Positions 24,278-34,092 of a DNA stretch of 64,000 nt are shown here, in pieces; the stretch's first letter is position 1, and each line of letters opens with the position of its first letter. The notes beneath the pieces are model-generated. The model had not been told where the DNA came from. It was given only the letters and a program-made list of their open reading frames with translations, and did not search any database. Location: the NCBI RefSeq assembly GCF_028683135.1, contig NZ_JAJUBB010000015.1, positions 54,762 through 118,761 of the forward strand, in the 5' to 3' direction. The position numbers were made by a program, and so were the translations under genes. This stretch comes from Enterovibrio qingdaonensis (GTDB lineage: Bacteria > Pseudomonadota > Gammaproteobacteria > Enterobacterales > Vibrionaceae).

Positions 24278-25582
24278 ATGGGTACGCCTCTATTTCAATT
24301 GCCACATACGCAGTCTTATTACGCAGCAACAGCCAAGTACCCGCAGCGATATCCTGAATTGACTGAAGCTATTACTGTCGATGTGTGTATTGTCGGTGGC
24401 GGTCTCAGTGGTATTAACTGTGCGCTAGAGTTGGCGCAACGTGGCTATTCGGTTGCGTTGCTCGAAGCCAACAAAATCGGATGGGGCGCATCGGGTCGAA
24501 ATGGTGGCGAGCTAATCCGTGGGATTGGTCATGGGATTGAGCAATTCACCAATCAGATAGGACGAGAAGGTGTCGACGCTATCAACCAAATGGGTGTGGA
24601 GGCGGTTCAGATCGTCAAAGATCGCGTTGATGAATTTAACATCGACTGTGATCTGGTGATGGGGTATTGCGATCTCGCCCTAAAGCCTTCCCATATGAAG
24701 GAATTGCAGGAAGATTTTGATTCGTTGGCTGAAAGTGGCTATCCCCATGAAACGCGAATGCTCAGCAAAGCAGATTTATCAGAAGTTATTGGTTCAGAAC
24801 GCTATATCGGCGGAATGCTCGACATGGGCAGTGGTCACTTGCACCCATTAAACTTAGTGACAGGTGAAGCGGTTGCCGCTGCAAGTCTTGGCGTTCAACT
24901 GTTTGAAGACAGCCCAGCAGTAGAAATTCAAAAGGGCACCAAGCCGCTTGTCAAAACACCCAATGGGCAGGTGACATGCAGTTACGTGTTGCTGGCGGGC
25001 AATGCGTATATTGGTAATAAACTCGAGCCCTACGTCGGTGGTAAAGTTCTGCCTGCAGGCAGCTATATCATCGCAACAGAGCCGCTTTCCGATGAACAGG
25101 TAGCAAGCACTATTCCCAAGAACATGTCATTTGCTGATCTCAGCATCGCGTTGGACTACTACCATCTCTCCGGCGACAATCGACTCTTGTTTGGCGGCTT
25201 GTGTACCTATTCAGGAAAAGACCCGCGTGATATAACCGCAGCGTTGCTACCCAATTTGGAACGCGTATTCCCGCAACTCAAAGGTGTGAATATCGACTTT
25301 GAATGGGGCGGCATGATTGGTATCGGCGCAAATCGCTTGCCTCAAATTGGTACCTTGCCAGACGCACCGAATATTTTCTACGCGCAAGCATATTCAGGGC
25401 ATGGCCTCAATGCAACGCACATGGCGGGCAGGGTGGTAGCAGAAGCGATTTCTGGCACGGCAGAACGGTTTGATGTGTTCGCCAAGGTCAAACATATGAC
25501 ATTCCCAGGAGGCCCTCTATTACGTTCGCCTTTGCTGGCTATTGGGATGACGTATTACAAGATTCTAGAGGCACTACAATAG
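24278..25582 (+). CDS. FAD-dependent amine oxidoreductase (PuuB/BauB-like), copy 2
   Basis: 434 residues. FAD motif CIVGGGLSGINCALELAQRGY and the family segment GWGASGRNGGELIRGIGHG are clear. It aligns along its length with the copy at 22030. ATG 24278 has AAAGGA seven bases upstream. In Pseudomonas aeruginosa a PuuB-like gene (bauB) lies with beta-alanine genes bauA and bauC; equivalents of both are present at 29158 and 30511, so this may be the BauB counterpart. Substrate is unproven. Confidence 0.85.
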   Translation: MGTPLFQLPHTQSYYAATAKYPQRYPELTEAITVDVCIVGGGLSGINCALELAQRGYSVALLEANKIGWGASGRNGGELIRGIGHGIEQFTNQIGREGVDAINQMGVEAVQIVKDRVDEFNIDCDLVMGYCDLALKPSHMKELQEDFDSLAESGYPHETRMLSKADLSEVIGSERYIGGMLDMGSGHLHPLNLVTGEAVAAASLGVQLFEDSPAVEIQKGTKPLVKTPNGQVTCSYVLLAGNAYIGNKLEPYVGGKVLPAGSYIIATEPLSDEQVASTIPKNMSFADLSIALDYYHLSGDNRLLFGGLCTYSGKDPRDITAALLPNLERVFPQLKGVNIDFEWGGMIGIGANRLPQIGTLPDAPNIFYAQAYSGHGLNATHMAGRVVAEAISGTAERFDVFAKVKHMTFPGGPLLRSPLLAIGMTYYKILEALQ

Positions 25583-25799
25583 TCCCGTGTCTAATTGAAG
25601 GCATGGCTTAGCAGCTCTACGGCGAATTCCCACACTATAAAACGCTGGTAATGTGGTATGTCGGGCTAGGTCGTGCCAAAAATTTTAGTTTATTCCATGT
25701 GTACAATTGATTAATATCCGCGCCCTTTTTATATAAAAGTGCGTCGATGCTGCTTAGGTGGTTTGTCGAAGTATTGCGCTGCGCACTGGCACTAAGGCA

Positions 25800-27398
25800 A
25801 TGATTAACATCGATTTCAACAAGCATTTTCTCACCCGCTTTCTCTTATTTAGTGTGTTTTTTCTCGCCGCCATGTATCTCGTGCTGCTTTCACACATCGT
25901 CACCCATAAAGAGAAATTGGATGACCGCGCAGCGGCGAGACAGCTGACCATCATTGAAAGTCAAAAGCACTACATTCAATCAACGATGAAATCCGTGGTT
26001 AAAGACACCTTATTTGTTTATGACCTGTCGGGACAGTTACGTATATACGACTACCTTGACCAAGTTTCGTCTCCAAATAGCGAGGAGGTACTAAGTACTT
26101 ACAAAGCATTGTTGTACGCATTCGTTAAGCGAAAAGGTATTTATGACCAAGTTCGATATTTAGACACGTCTGGCCGGGAACGAGTGCGGATTAACTTTAA
26201 CCAAGGCTGTCCAGAAATCGTCGAGGACGCTCAACTACAGTCCAAAGGTGCACGTTATTACTTCCAAGAAGCACTTGCACTCAGCAAGCACCAAATCTAT
26301 GTATCTCCACTTGATTTGAATATGGAAAGGAAAAAGATTGAGATTCCCTATAAGCCAATGATAAGGCTATCGATTCCCGTCTTTGACGACAAAGGAGAAA
26401 AGCGAGGGTTGGTCGTACTTAATTACCTCGCAAGTCATTTGCTTGATGGTGTAAAACTGCTGGCGTTGTCTGATAACGTTGAGTACATGTTGGTCAATGC
26501 TGATGGCTACTACCTGTCACACACGCACCATCCAGAAAAAGAATTCTCGTTCATGTTCGACAAGGACAGTCAGCAGACTATCTATCAACACTTTCCCGGT
26601 ATTGAATCCTTGTTGAAATCGGCAGAGCCACTCCAAATAGATAGAGAAGAAGGACTGTTTACTGCAGCAAGCATTGGGCCTAAAAACGCGGTGAATCCAT
26701 ATTGTTTTGGTGGATATCATGTGAAAAATGGACGCTATCTGTCTTGGGAACTCATCTCCTTAATTCCGAGAAAAACCAACAGCCTCATTGCACATAGCTT
26801 TTCGAATTATGGCTCACTCATCGCTTTTTTGAGCGTAGTATGTGTGTTGGCAGGTTATATAACGGCTCGTTATCAGCAAAATAGGAAATTGGCGGTGCAG
26901 CGAGTGTTTCATCTTGCGCATACCGACGCGTTATCGGGTTTGCACAATAGAATGTCATTTGAGAAAAATGTTCAGCGAGCTCTCGATAATCAACACACAG
27001 GTTTCCTGCTTTACATTGACCTTGATGACTTTAAGCAGGTGAATGACGATCACAGCCACTTTGCTGGGGACAGTATCTTATTGCATGTCGCAGACAGTAT
27101 GAGGGCGATATTTGGTGAGAGTGCGATATTGGGAAGGTTAGGGGGGGATGAATTTTCTGCTTTCGTCTATCACACCAATAAACAGCATGACATCAAGGAA
27201 CAAGTTGGTTTGTTACAAACCCTGATTAAAAGCCCAATCACCTATGATGGGGAATATATTCGGGTTGGGTCGAGCATTGGCGGGGTGGAAGTCTGTTCCT
27301 TTGACACAGATTTACCGGTATTGATGCAGCGTGCCGACCAAGCGATGTATGTTGCCAAGCGTTTAGGTAAAGACCAGGCACATATACTTACCGCTTAA
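25800..27398 (+). CDS. membrane-bound diguanylate cyclase with periplasmic CACHE-type sensor
   Basis: 532 residues from ATG 25800 (a GTG at 25758 would add 14). There is a membrane segment at about 12-33, a periplasmic region of about 290 residues resembling dCACHE sensors (SPLDLNMERKKIEIPYKPMIRLSIPVFDD, VLNYL, VNADGYYL), a second membrane segment near 340-358, then a GGDEF domain. The active-site motif RLGGDEFSAF is intact, and LYIDLDDFKQVNDDHSHFAGD carries the metal Asp, so cyclic-di-GMP synthesis is expected. It sits between polyamine genes on both sides, which suggests amines or amino acids as ligand; this is inference. Confidence 0.85.
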   Translation: MINIDFNKHFLTRFLLFSVFFLAAMYLVLLSHIVTHKEKLDDRAAARQLTIIESQKHYIQSTMKSVVKDTLFVYDLSGQLRIYDYLDQVSSPNSEEVLSTYKALLYAFVKRKGIYDQVRYLDTSGRERVRINFNQGCPEIVEDAQLQSKGARYYFQEALALSKHQIYVSPLDLNMERKKIEIPYKPMIRLSIPVFDDKGEKRGLVVLNYLASHLLDGVKLLALSDNVEYMLVNADGYYLSHTHHPEKEFSFMFDKDSQQTIYQHFPGIESLLKSAEPLQIDREEGLFTAASIGPKNAVNPYCFGGYHVKNGRYLSWELISLIPRKTNSLIAHSFSNYGSLIAFLSVVCVLAGYITARYQQNRKLAVQRVFHLAHTDALSGLHNRMSFEKNVQRALDNQHTGFLLYIDLDDFKQVNDDHSHFAGDSILLHVADSMRAIFGESAILGRLGGDEFSAFVYHTNKQHDIKEQVGLLQTLIKSPITYDGEYIRVGSSIGGVEVCSFDTDLPVLMQRADQAMYVAKRLGKDQAHILTA

Positions 27399-27412
27399 GC
27401 ATGACAGAAACC

Positions 27413-27440
27413 AAAAGCCTCGCGTCATCGCGAGGCTTTT
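27413..27440. terminator. bidirectional terminator
   Basis: A twelve-base perfect inverted repeat (27413-27424 with 27429-27440) with A/T-rich outer ends. It separates the convergent cyclase and aldehyde dehydrogenase genes. Confidence 0.9.
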
Positions 27441-27476
27441 ACTGTTGATGCCCGTATTCAAAGAGCTATCCAAACT

Positions 27477-28973
27477 TTAAAGAGCAATCCAAGTCGCTTT
27501 GACCTCGGTGTACTTTTCAAAGGCATGCAGCGACTTATCGCGCCCGTTTCCAGATTGTTTGTAGCCACCGAAGGGGGCTGTCATATCGCCGCCGTCATAA
27601 TGATTAATCCACACCATGCCCGTTTTAAGGGCTTTCGCCGTTTTGTGCGCTTTGCTGATATCTGACGTCCACACTGCGGAAGCGAGACCATAGTCGGTGT
27701 CGTTAGCAATCGCGATGGCTTCTTCGGGGGAATTAAACGTGATGACCGACAGGACGGGACCAAAGATCTCTTCCTGAGCAATCACCATTTCATTGTTCAC
27801 ATTATCAAACACAGTCGGGGCCACAAACAGACCGCCCGTTTCTTCCATCACGCGTTGACCACCGCACAGTAACGCGGCACCTGCGTTTTGGCCTTTTTCA
27901 ACGTAAGAGAGCACCGTATCGAGTTGATGTTGGTCAACCATCGCACCGACCTGTGTTTCGGGATCAAGAGGATGGCCGGGTTGCCATGTTTTGAGGGCTT
28001 CAACGACTTTAGAAACAAACGTGTTCTTGATAGAGGCCTCAACGAGTAAGCGAGAACCCGCTGTACACACTTCACCTTGGTTGAATGCAATCGCAACCGC
28101 TGCTGCTTCTGCGGCTGCGTCCAAATCAGGGGCGTCGGCGAAGACGATATTGGGACTTTTGCCGCCAGCTTCCAACCACACACGTTTCATGTTGGACTCA
28201 CCTGCATAGATCATTAATTGTTTTGCGATGCGTGTAGAGCCCGTAAATACCAAGGTATCGACATCCATGTGCAATGCGAGTGATTTGCCTACCGTGTGCC
28301 CAAAGCCCGGAAGAACATTCAGAACGCCTTTTGGCATGCCGGCTTCCAGTGCGAGTTGCCCGAGCTTTATGGCCGTGAGAGGCGATTTTTCCGAAGGCTT
28401 GAGGATCACCGAGTTACCGGCGGCGAGCGCAGGACCAAGTTTCCAGCACGCCATCAGCATAGGGAAATTCCAAGGCACAATCGCGGCAACAACACCAATA
28501 GGCTCTCGAGTGATCATGCCGATTTCATTGTGAGGCGTGGGCGCGAGTTCGTCATAAATCTTGTCGACTGCCTCGCCCGACCAGCGAATGGCGCGTGCGG
28601 CACCGTAAACATCTACGGCTTTGGAATAGCGAATAGGTTTACCCATATCGAGGGTTTCAAGCAGTGCCAGTTCATCACCGTTTTCTTCAATGAGCTCAGC
28701 GAAACGGATAACGATTTTTTTCCGTTCAGCGGGCGGAAGGTGAGACCACGCCCCGCTCTCAAAGGTATTCCTTGCGCTGACGACGGCTTTGTTAGCATCG
28801 TCCAAATCACAACTTGCAACCTTTGTGAGTAACCGTCCATCAATGGGGCTAAAGCAGTCAAAGGTATCACCAGAGGTGGCGTTTTGGTATTCACCATCAA
28901 TAAATGCGCGGCCTTCGATGGTCAGTGATTGCGCCATCGTTTCCCACTCATTGCGAGACAATCGAGCACTCAT
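27477..28973 (-). CDS. puuC: gamma-glutamyl-aminobutyraldehyde dehydrogenase (PuuC-like)
   Basis: 498 residues from ATG 28973, chosen because AAGGA precedes it by nine bases; longer starts lack a site. Aldehyde dehydrogenase motifs are IVPWNFPMLMACWKLGPALAAGN, the Glu in LEAGGKSP and the catalytic Cys in NQGEVCTAGSR. It oxidises the gamma-glutamyl aldehyde to the acid. The length is close to E. coli PuuC (495). It is divergent from the aminotransferase at 29158 with an operator-like repeat between them. Confidence 0.9.
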   Translation of the reverse strand: MSARLSRNEWETMAQSLTIEGRAFIDGEYQNATSGDTFDCFSPIDGRLLTKVASCDLDDANKAVVSARNTFESGAWSHLPPAERKKIVIRFAELIEENGDELALLETLDMGKPIRYSKAVDVYGAARAIRWSGEAVDKIYDELAPTPHNEIGMITREPIGVVAAIVPWNFPMLMACWKLGPALAAGNSVILKPSEKSPLTAIKLGQLALEAGMPKGVLNVLPGFGHTVGKSLALHMDVDTLVFTGSTRIAKQLMIYAGESNMKRVWLEAGGKSPNIVFADAPDLDAAAEAAAVAIAFNQGEVCTAGSRLLVEASIKNTFVSKVVEALKTWQPGHPLDPETQVGAMVDQHQLDTVLSYVEKGQNAGAALLCGGQRVMEETGGLFVAPTVFDNVNNEMVIAQEEIFGPVLSVITFNSPEEAIAIANDTDYGLASAVWTSDISKAHKTAKALKTGMVWINHYDGGDMTAPFGGYKQSGNGRDKSLHAFEKYTEVKATWIAL

Positions 28974-29075
28974 AAATTCCATTCCTTTCGTTAGATTTAT
29001 ACCGAACACACACGATGTATTCACTGTGCACTATTTCAAAATATTTTACAATTTCGCAAATTATTCTTTTTATCT

Positions 29076-29108
29076 TGAACACAGTTTATATACTGTTCAT
29101 TATATTTG
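29076..29108. promoter_or_regulatory. PuuR-like operator between puuC-like and aminotransferase genes
   Basis: TGAACA (29076-29081) and TGTTCA (29094-29099) form an inverted repeat. The 15-mer 29094-29108 read on the minus strand is CAAATATAATGAACA, 14 of 15 identical to the E. coli PuuR consensus. It is placed to control both divergent genes. Confidence 0.65.
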
Positions 29109-29157
29109 ACATGGTGTTGTCCAAACGACAACGTGTAACGAGTAAGGAAACGTGACT

Positions 29158-30492
29158 ATGGCAGTGCAAAAAACACGCAGCGAAGGGACGAGTCTGGATA
29201 ACTTTTGGATGCCGTTTACGGCAAACCGTCAGTACAAAACGACCCCGAGGTTGCTCGTCAAAGCTGAAGGCATGTATTACACCGATGTAGAAGGCAATTC
29301 GGTGCTGGATTCCACCGCAGGCCTTTGGTGTTGTAACGCAGGACACAGTCGACAGGAAATCACCGAGGCGGTGAGTCGACAGATTTCTGAGCTGGATTAC
29401 GCGCCAACGTTTCAGATGGGGCATCCACTCCCGTTTGAACTGGCTGAACGTTTGGCGGATATGGCTCCTGGTGATTTGAACCATGTCTTTTTTACCAACT
29501 CGGGATCGGAGTCTGGTGATACGGCGTTAAAAATTGCATTGGCGTACCAACGTGCGCGAGGCCATGCTAATCGCACCATGTTTATTGGTCGTGAGCTTGG
29601 ATACCACGGTACAGGTTTTGGTGGAATCTCTGTGGGTGGCATGGTGAATAACCGCAAAGCGTTTAACAGCCAACTTCTGCCAAGTGTGGCTCACCTTCCC
29701 CATACGCTGGATATCGAACGAAACGCGTTTTCTAAAGGATTACCGGAAAATGGTATTGAGAAGGCGGACTATTTAGAGCACCTCATCATGCAACATGGCG
29801 CGGAGAATATTGCCGCTGTGATGGTGGAGCCAATGTCTGGTTCTGGGGGGGTTGTTCTTCCTCCTGTCGGCTATCTAAAACGTCTTCGCGAAATCACCGC
29901 CAAGCATGACATCTTGCTCATTTTTGATGAAGTCATTACCGCATTTGGTCGAGTGGGAGATGCTTTCGCCGCCCAGCGTTGGGACGTTATTCCTGACATT
30001 ATCACTACGGCCAAAGCACTAACAAACGGTGCTATCCCCATGGGGGCGGTGATTGTCAGTGAGAAAATCTATGACGCTTGTATGCAGGCACCGGAAGATA
30101 CGATTGAACTGTTCCACGGCTATACCTATTCAGGGCACCCAGTAGCGGCTGCAGCAGCGTTGGCAACCTTGGATATTTATCGCGATGAGAAACTCTTCGA
30201 GCGCGCGCGAGAGATGGAAGTGGAATGGGAAGATGCGGTGCATTCATTGGCTAATTTGCCCAATGTTATCGATGTGAGGAACACGGGGCTCATTGCGGGT
30301 ATTCAGTTTGCACCGAGTGAGAAGGGCGTTGGCAAGCGTGGCTATGATGTGTTCACGCAATGTTTTTATGACGGCCTGTTAGTGCGTGCGTCGGGAGATA
30401 TTATCGCCATGTCGCCACCACTCATCGTTGAATCCAAACACATCGACCAGATTGTCAGTACGTTAGAAAAAGCGATACGAAATTCAATATAA
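29158..30492 (+). CDS. bauA: omega-amino acid (beta-alanine):pyruvate aminotransferase
   Basis: 444 residues, class III. Features are NFWMPFTANRQYK at the N-terminus (typical of omega-amino acid:pyruvate transaminases), FFTNSGSESGDTALKIAL, ILLIFDEVITAFGRVG and the PLP lysine in TTAKALTNGAIPMG. ATG 29158 has AAGGA nine bases upstream. It converts beta-alanine (or GABA) plus pyruvate to the semialdehyde plus alanine. The adjacent MmsA-like gene supports beta-alanine to malonate semialdehyde. Confidence 0.88.
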   Translation: MAVQKTRSEGTSLDNFWMPFTANRQYKTTPRLLVKAEGMYYTDVEGNSVLDSTAGLWCCNAGHSRQEITEAVSRQISELDYAPTFQMGHPLPFELAERLADMAPGDLNHVFFTNSGSESGDTALKIALAYQRARGHANRTMFIGRELGYHGTGFGGISVGGMVNNRKAFNSQLLPSVAHLPHTLDIERNAFSKGLPENGIEKADYLEHLIMQHGAENIAAVMVEPMSGSGGVVLPPVGYLKRLREITAKHDILLIFDEVITAFGRVGDAFAAQRWDVIPDIITTAKALTNGAIPMGAVIVSEKIYDACMQAPEDTIELFHGYTYSGHPVAAAAALATLDIYRDEKLFERAREMEVEWEDAVHSLANLPNVIDVRNTGLIAGIQFAPSEKGVGKRGYDVFTQCFYDGLLVRASGDIIAMSPPLIVESKHIDQIVSTLEKAIRNSI

Positions 30493-30510
30493 CTTTCAGG
30501 GAAGAACAAC

Positions 30511-31998
30511 ATGGCATCAGTAACACATTATATCGACGGACGTCATACCGTAGAAAGCGAGCGCAAACAGGCACTGTATAACCCTGCCACTGGCGAAGTG
30601 AGTGGGGAAGTCTCTCTCGCTTCAACGGGTGAAACTGAAGCGGCTATTACATCGGCAAAAGCGGCGTTTCCGGTGTGGTCTGAAATGTCGCCGCTTCGAC
30701 GAGCACGTGTGCTTTTCAAGTTTAAGTCGCTGGTGGAAGAGCACATTGACGAACTCGCCGCACTAATTACGCAAGAGCACGGTAAGGTCTTGGACGATGC
30801 GAAAGGCGAGCTGACGCGTGGATTGGAAGTGGTGGAATTTGCTTGTGGTATTCCCCATTTGTTGAAAGGCGAAATTACCGAACAAATCGCAAATGGCGTG
30901 GATTCGTGGTCGCTCAATCAACCGCTTGGTGTGGTGGCGGGTATCTCTCCCTTTAATTTTCCCGTGATGGTACCGATGTGGATGTTTCCAATCGCCATTG
31001 CGTGTGGAAACTGCTTCATCATGAAACCATCGGAAAAAGACCCAAGTTCAACTATGCGGATTGCAGAGCTTCTGAAAGAAGCAGGACTTCCTGATGGTGT
31101 CTTCAATGTCGTAAATGGTGACAAAGAGGCGGTGGATGTATTGCTGACACACCCTGATGTGCAGGCGGTAAGCTTTGTAGGGTCAACCCCAATTGCAGAG
31201 TATATCTACAGCACTGCCTCGCATCATGGGAAGCGCGTTCAAGCACTAGGTGGTGCGAAAAACCACATGGTGGTGATGCCAGATGCAGATTTAGATCAGG
31301 CCGTTGCCGCCCTTATGGGAGCAGCATATGGATCAGCGGGTGAACGTTGTATGGCGATTTCTGTCGCTGTAGCTGTCGGTAATGTTGCGGATGCTTTGAT
31401 AGAAAAACTGACGCCCAAAGTTGAGGCTCTGCGCGTGGGTAACGGGGTAATTGAAGGCATGGAAATGGGGCCGTTGGTCACAGCCGATCACCTGAAAAAA
31501 GTAGAAGGTTATGTTGCTGCCGGTGTGGAAGAAGGTGCCACCTTGGTCGTTGATGGAAGAGGTGTTGAACCCGAAGGTGGCGAAGGTTTCTTCCTAGGAG
31601 GCTGTTTGTTCGATAACGTTACGCCAGAGATGACGATTTATCGCGATGAAATCTTTGGGCCTGTACTTGCTGTGGTTCGCGTACCTGACTATGCAACAGC
31701 AGTTAAGCTGATTAACGAGCACGAGTTTGGCAACGGTACCGCCATTTTCACCCAAAATGGTGATGCAGCACGTCAGTTCTGTCATGAAATTCAGGTGGGC
31801 ATGGTAGGTGTCAATGTTCCCATTCCTGTGCCAATGGCGTTTCATAGCTTTGGTGGTTGGAAACGATCTTTATTTGGGGCGCTGCATATGCATGGTCCGG
31901 ATGGTGTGCGTTTTTACACAAGGCGCAAAGCCATTACGGCGCGCTGGCCTACGGGATTAAGGGCTCAGGCCGACTTTATCATGCCGACGATGAAGTAA
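30511..31998 (+). CDS. mmsA: (methyl)malonate-semialdehyde dehydrogenase, CoA-acylating
   Basis: 495 residues. The catalytic Cys lies in [14 protein letters not shown], the hallmark of MmsA/IolA/BauC, and [24 protein letters not shown] is the cofactor segment. It converts malonate semialdehyde to acetyl-CoA and CO2 with NAD and CoA. It is 18 bases after the aminotransferase and co-transcribed with it. Valine or inositol breakdown are the other known uses of the family, but no such genes are nearby. Confidence 0.9.
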   Translation: MASVTHYIDGRHTVESERKQALYNPATGEVSGEVSLASTGETEAAITSAKAAFPVWSEMSPLRRARVLFKFKSLVEEHIDELAALITQEHGKVLDDAKGELTRGLEVVEFACGIPHLLKGEITEQIANGVDSWSLNQPLGVVAGISPFNFPVMVPMWMFPIAIACGNCFIMKPSEKDPSSTMRIAELLKEAGLPDGVFNVVNGDKEAVDVLLTHPDVQAVSFVGSTPIAEYIYSTASHHGKRVQALGGAKNHMVVMPDADLDQAVAALMGAAYGSAGERCMAISVAVAVGNVADALIEKLTPKVEALRVGNGVIEGMEMGPLVTADHLKKVEGYVAAGVEEGATLVVDGRGVEPEGGEGFFLGGCLFDNVTPEMTIYRDEIFGPVLAVVRVPDYATAVKLINEHEFGNGTAIFTQNGDAARQFCHEIQVGMVGVNVPIPVPMAFHSFGGWKRSLFGALHMHGPDGVRFYTRRKAITARWPTGLRAQADFIMPTMK

Positions 31999-32014
31999 GG
32001 TTTAAAGGCCAATC

Positions 32015-32041
32015 AAAAAGGAGCCCTTTGGCTCCTTTTTT
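32015..32041. terminator. bidirectional terminator
   Basis: An eleven-base stem (32015-32025 with 32030-32040) with a four-base loop and A/T outer ends, between the convergent mmsA-like and EAL genes. Its T run merges with the EAL stop codon. Confidence 0.9.
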
Positions 32042-32655
32042 TATGCAACCTTAATGGCTTCGGCATGTTCGAGACGTTCAGGCTTGCTGAACTGGTAGCC
32101 TTGGAATAAATCAAATCCCAATGCGAGGGCAAATTCGCATTCAGCTTGAGTCTCTATTTTTTCCGCCAATAACTGGAAAGAAAAGGCATGTCGGTATTGG
32201 GAAACAAAGGCTTCGATTTCCCTAAAAGATAGCTGTTGAAAATCGATTTTGATGATATCCGCAAGTGGAATAAATGACAGCCAGCGTTCACTAGGCACAA
32301 AGTCATCGAACGCAATTTTATACCCATGGGACTTCAACGTAGTGAGTGCTGAAAACAGTGCGGCGTTGGGTTCGCAATCTTCTAACACCTCGACGATGAG
32401 AGAGTCTTTGGGGTATTGCAGTGCGGTACCGTCGACCAGACTTTCGAAACCAAAATTGATGAAAACAGGTTTGTTGTCTGTCAGAGATATCGGTTGGAGC
32501 CCTTGGCTAAACAATATTTCCAGCACAGACTGGGTGGCATACCTTGAAGGTACACAAGGAAAGCAATCGCTTTTACCTTCGCGAAAGAGGAGTTCGTAAG
32601 CCACAACGTTGTGTTGTCGGTCGAAAATGGCTTGTCGTGCGATGCGAGAACTCAT
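32041..32655 (-). CDS. stand-alone EAL-domain protein of the YuxH type, HDOD lacking
   Basis: 204 residues. The opening ARQAIFDRQHNVVAYELLFREG is typical of EAL-HDOD (YuxH) proteins. EAL landmarks remain: ELLFR, VEVLEDC, IAFDDFVPSERWLS, IIKIDF, AEKIET and GYQFSKP. The protein stops right after the EAL part, whereas YuxH members usually continue for another 200 residues with HDOD. I see no HDOD remnant after the stop. Phosphodiesterase activity is uncertain because AEKIET and other sites deviate from canonical EAL enzymes. Confidence 0.8.
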   Translation of the reverse strand: MSSRIARQAIFDRQHNVVAYELLFREGKSDCFPCVPSRYATQSVLEILFSQGLQPISLTDNKPVFINFGFESLVDGTALQYPKDSLIVEVLEDCEPNAALFSALTTLKSHGYKIAFDDFVPSERWLSFIPLADIIKIDFQQLSFREIEAFVSQYRHAFSFQLLAEKIETQAECEFALALGFDLFQGYQFSKPERLEHAEAIKVA

Positions 32656-32818
32656 AAAAAATTCGATGTGCCTTGAAATAAAGATACGAAACTAAGTGTA
32701 CAAAATGTCTCAAAGTTGAGAGTGTTAATTAAGTCTGATATTTCGCGATGAAAAATAACGGTGCAAACCATACTTTTCTCATCTTGATCTGGCAAACTTT
32801 TCTTTCTGAAATTTTTAG

Positions 32819-33556
32819 TTAGGGAGGTATTGCGTCAAATGCGCGGGTTTCCAACTCGCATCCGTTGGCGGTACAGCGAAGGATTGAGCCTTGCGTATAC
32901 CAGTCACCGAGCACAATTCGATGTGCAGATTGATTGCTAATACTTATCTCATGCTTGGCAGGACGATGGGTATGTCCGTGAATCAATTGTGTTACGTTTT
33001 CACTGTCCATCACACGAATCACCTCGCTCGGGTCCACGTCCATGATGTCATAAGATTTGAGTTGGTTGCTGTCACTGCTGCTTTGGCGAAGCTTTTCACC
33101 AACTTTCTTTCGGATACGTAAAGGTAAACGGAAGAAGAGCCATTGAATCAATTTGTTATGCACTTTCTTGCGATACCGTTGATAGGCTTCATCTTGAATA
33201 CAAAGCGTATCACCATGCATTATCAGCGTGGGTTTACCGAACAAATCAATGACGCAATGCTCTGGGAGTAAAGTCATGCCTGCCTGCTTGGCAAAACGTT
33301 TTCCAACCAGAAAGTCGCGGTTACCGTGAATAAAATACACGGGAACACCACGATCGTGCAAAGACTTAAATGCCGCTGCAACACTTACGTGTAAGGGGGT
33401 TTCATCATCATCGCCAATCCAAGACTCGAAAAGGTCACCTAGCACGTAGAGTGCAGATGCTTCCGTTGCCTCTTCCTTTAAGAACCGAAAAAAGCAGTGT
33501 GTGATTTCCGGGTGAGATGGGCTGAGATGGAGATCTGAAATAAATAATACGGTCAT
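32819..33556 (-). CDS. lpxH: UDP-2,3-diacylglucosamine diphosphatase
   Basis: 245 residues from ATG 33556 (MTVLFISDLHLSP). Metallophosphoesterase motifs are SDLHL, LGDLFE, HGNRDF, MHGDTL and HGHTHRP. It hydrolyses UDP-diacylglucosamine to lipid X in lipid A synthesis at the inner membrane. Downstream of ppiB as in E. coli. A hairpin lies just before the start. Confidence 0.96.
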   Translation of the reverse strand: MTVLFISDLHLSPSHPEITHCFFRFLKEEATEASALYVLGDLFESWIGDDDETPLHVSVAAAFKSLHDRGVPVYFIHGNRDFLVGKRFAKQAGMTLLPEHCVIDLFGKPTLIMHGDTLCIQDEAYQRYRKKVHNKLIQWLFFRLPLRIRKKVGEKLRQSSSDSNQLKSYDIMDVDPSEVIRVMDSENVTQLIHGHTHRPAKHEISISNQSAHRIVLGDWYTQGSILRCTANGCELETRAFDAIPP

Positions 33557-33562
33557 AGAAAG

Positions 33563-33586
33563 AGGGCAGTGGAAATCCACTGCCCC
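33563..33586 (-). other. hairpin between ppiB and lpxH
   Basis: An inverted repeat (GGGCAGTGGA with TCCACTGCCC, 33564-33585) directly upstream of the lpxH start. On the minus strand it is followed by CTCTTTCT, a weak U-rich tail. It could be a leaky terminator or limit ribosome access. Confidence 0.5.
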
Positions 33587-33594
33587 TCAACATC

Positions 33595-34092
33595 TTATTC
33601 TTCGATGGTAACGCTTTCGATGATAACTTCTTCAACAGGTACGTCTTGGTGAACGTAACCCCAGTTACCCGTAGCAACATCTTTGATTTTATTCACGATG
33701 TCCATGCCTTCAACGACTTCTGCGAATACACAGTAACCCCAACCGTCCATAGACTCAGATTTGAAATCTAGGAAGGTGTTGTTGTTAACGTTGATGAAAA
33801 ACTGAGAGCTAGCAGAATGCGGTTCCATAGTACGAGCCATCGCCAGTGTGCCGATTTTGTTGCTCAGACCGTTGTTTGCTTCGTTCTTGATTGGCGCGCG
33901 GGTTTCTTTCTCTTCCATGCCAGAAGCCATGCCGCCGCCTTGGATCATGAAACCATCGATTACACGGTGGAAAAGCGTGCCGTTGTAGAAACCGTCGCGG
34001 CAGTATTGCAGAAAGTTTTCTGCAGTTACCGGCGCTTTCTCAGTGTTAAGTTGGATTTTGATGTCACCAAAGTTGGTATGAAGCGTAACCAT
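33595..34092 (-). CDS. ppiB: peptidyl-prolyl cis-trans isomerase B (cyclophilin)
   Basis: 165 residues, cytoplasmic cyclophilin without a signal peptide. Active-site residues appear in [27 protein letters not shown] and the late [16 protein letters not shown]. Length and N-terminus [16 protein letters not shown] match PpiB. It is divergent from cysS. Confidence 0.97.
   Translation of the reverse strand: MVTLHTNFGDIKIQLNTEKAPVTAENFLQYCRDGFYNGTLFHRVIDGFMIQGGGMASGMEEKETRAPIKNEANNGLSNKIGTLAMARTMEPHSASSQFFINVNNNTFLDFKSESMDGWGYCVFAEVVEGMDIVNKIKDVATGNWGYVHQDVPVEEVIIESVTIEE

Noticed and set aside
24200..25710. GTGTACAATT occurring before the copy-2 puuB gene and before the cyclase gene
   Set aside because: Only two short matches, different distances to the genes, and no symmetry beyond GTAC; chance is a sufficient explanation.
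27140..27152. G7 run in the GGDEF gene as a phase-variation tract
   Set aside because: It simply encodes the conserved Gly-Gly of the GGDEF motif.
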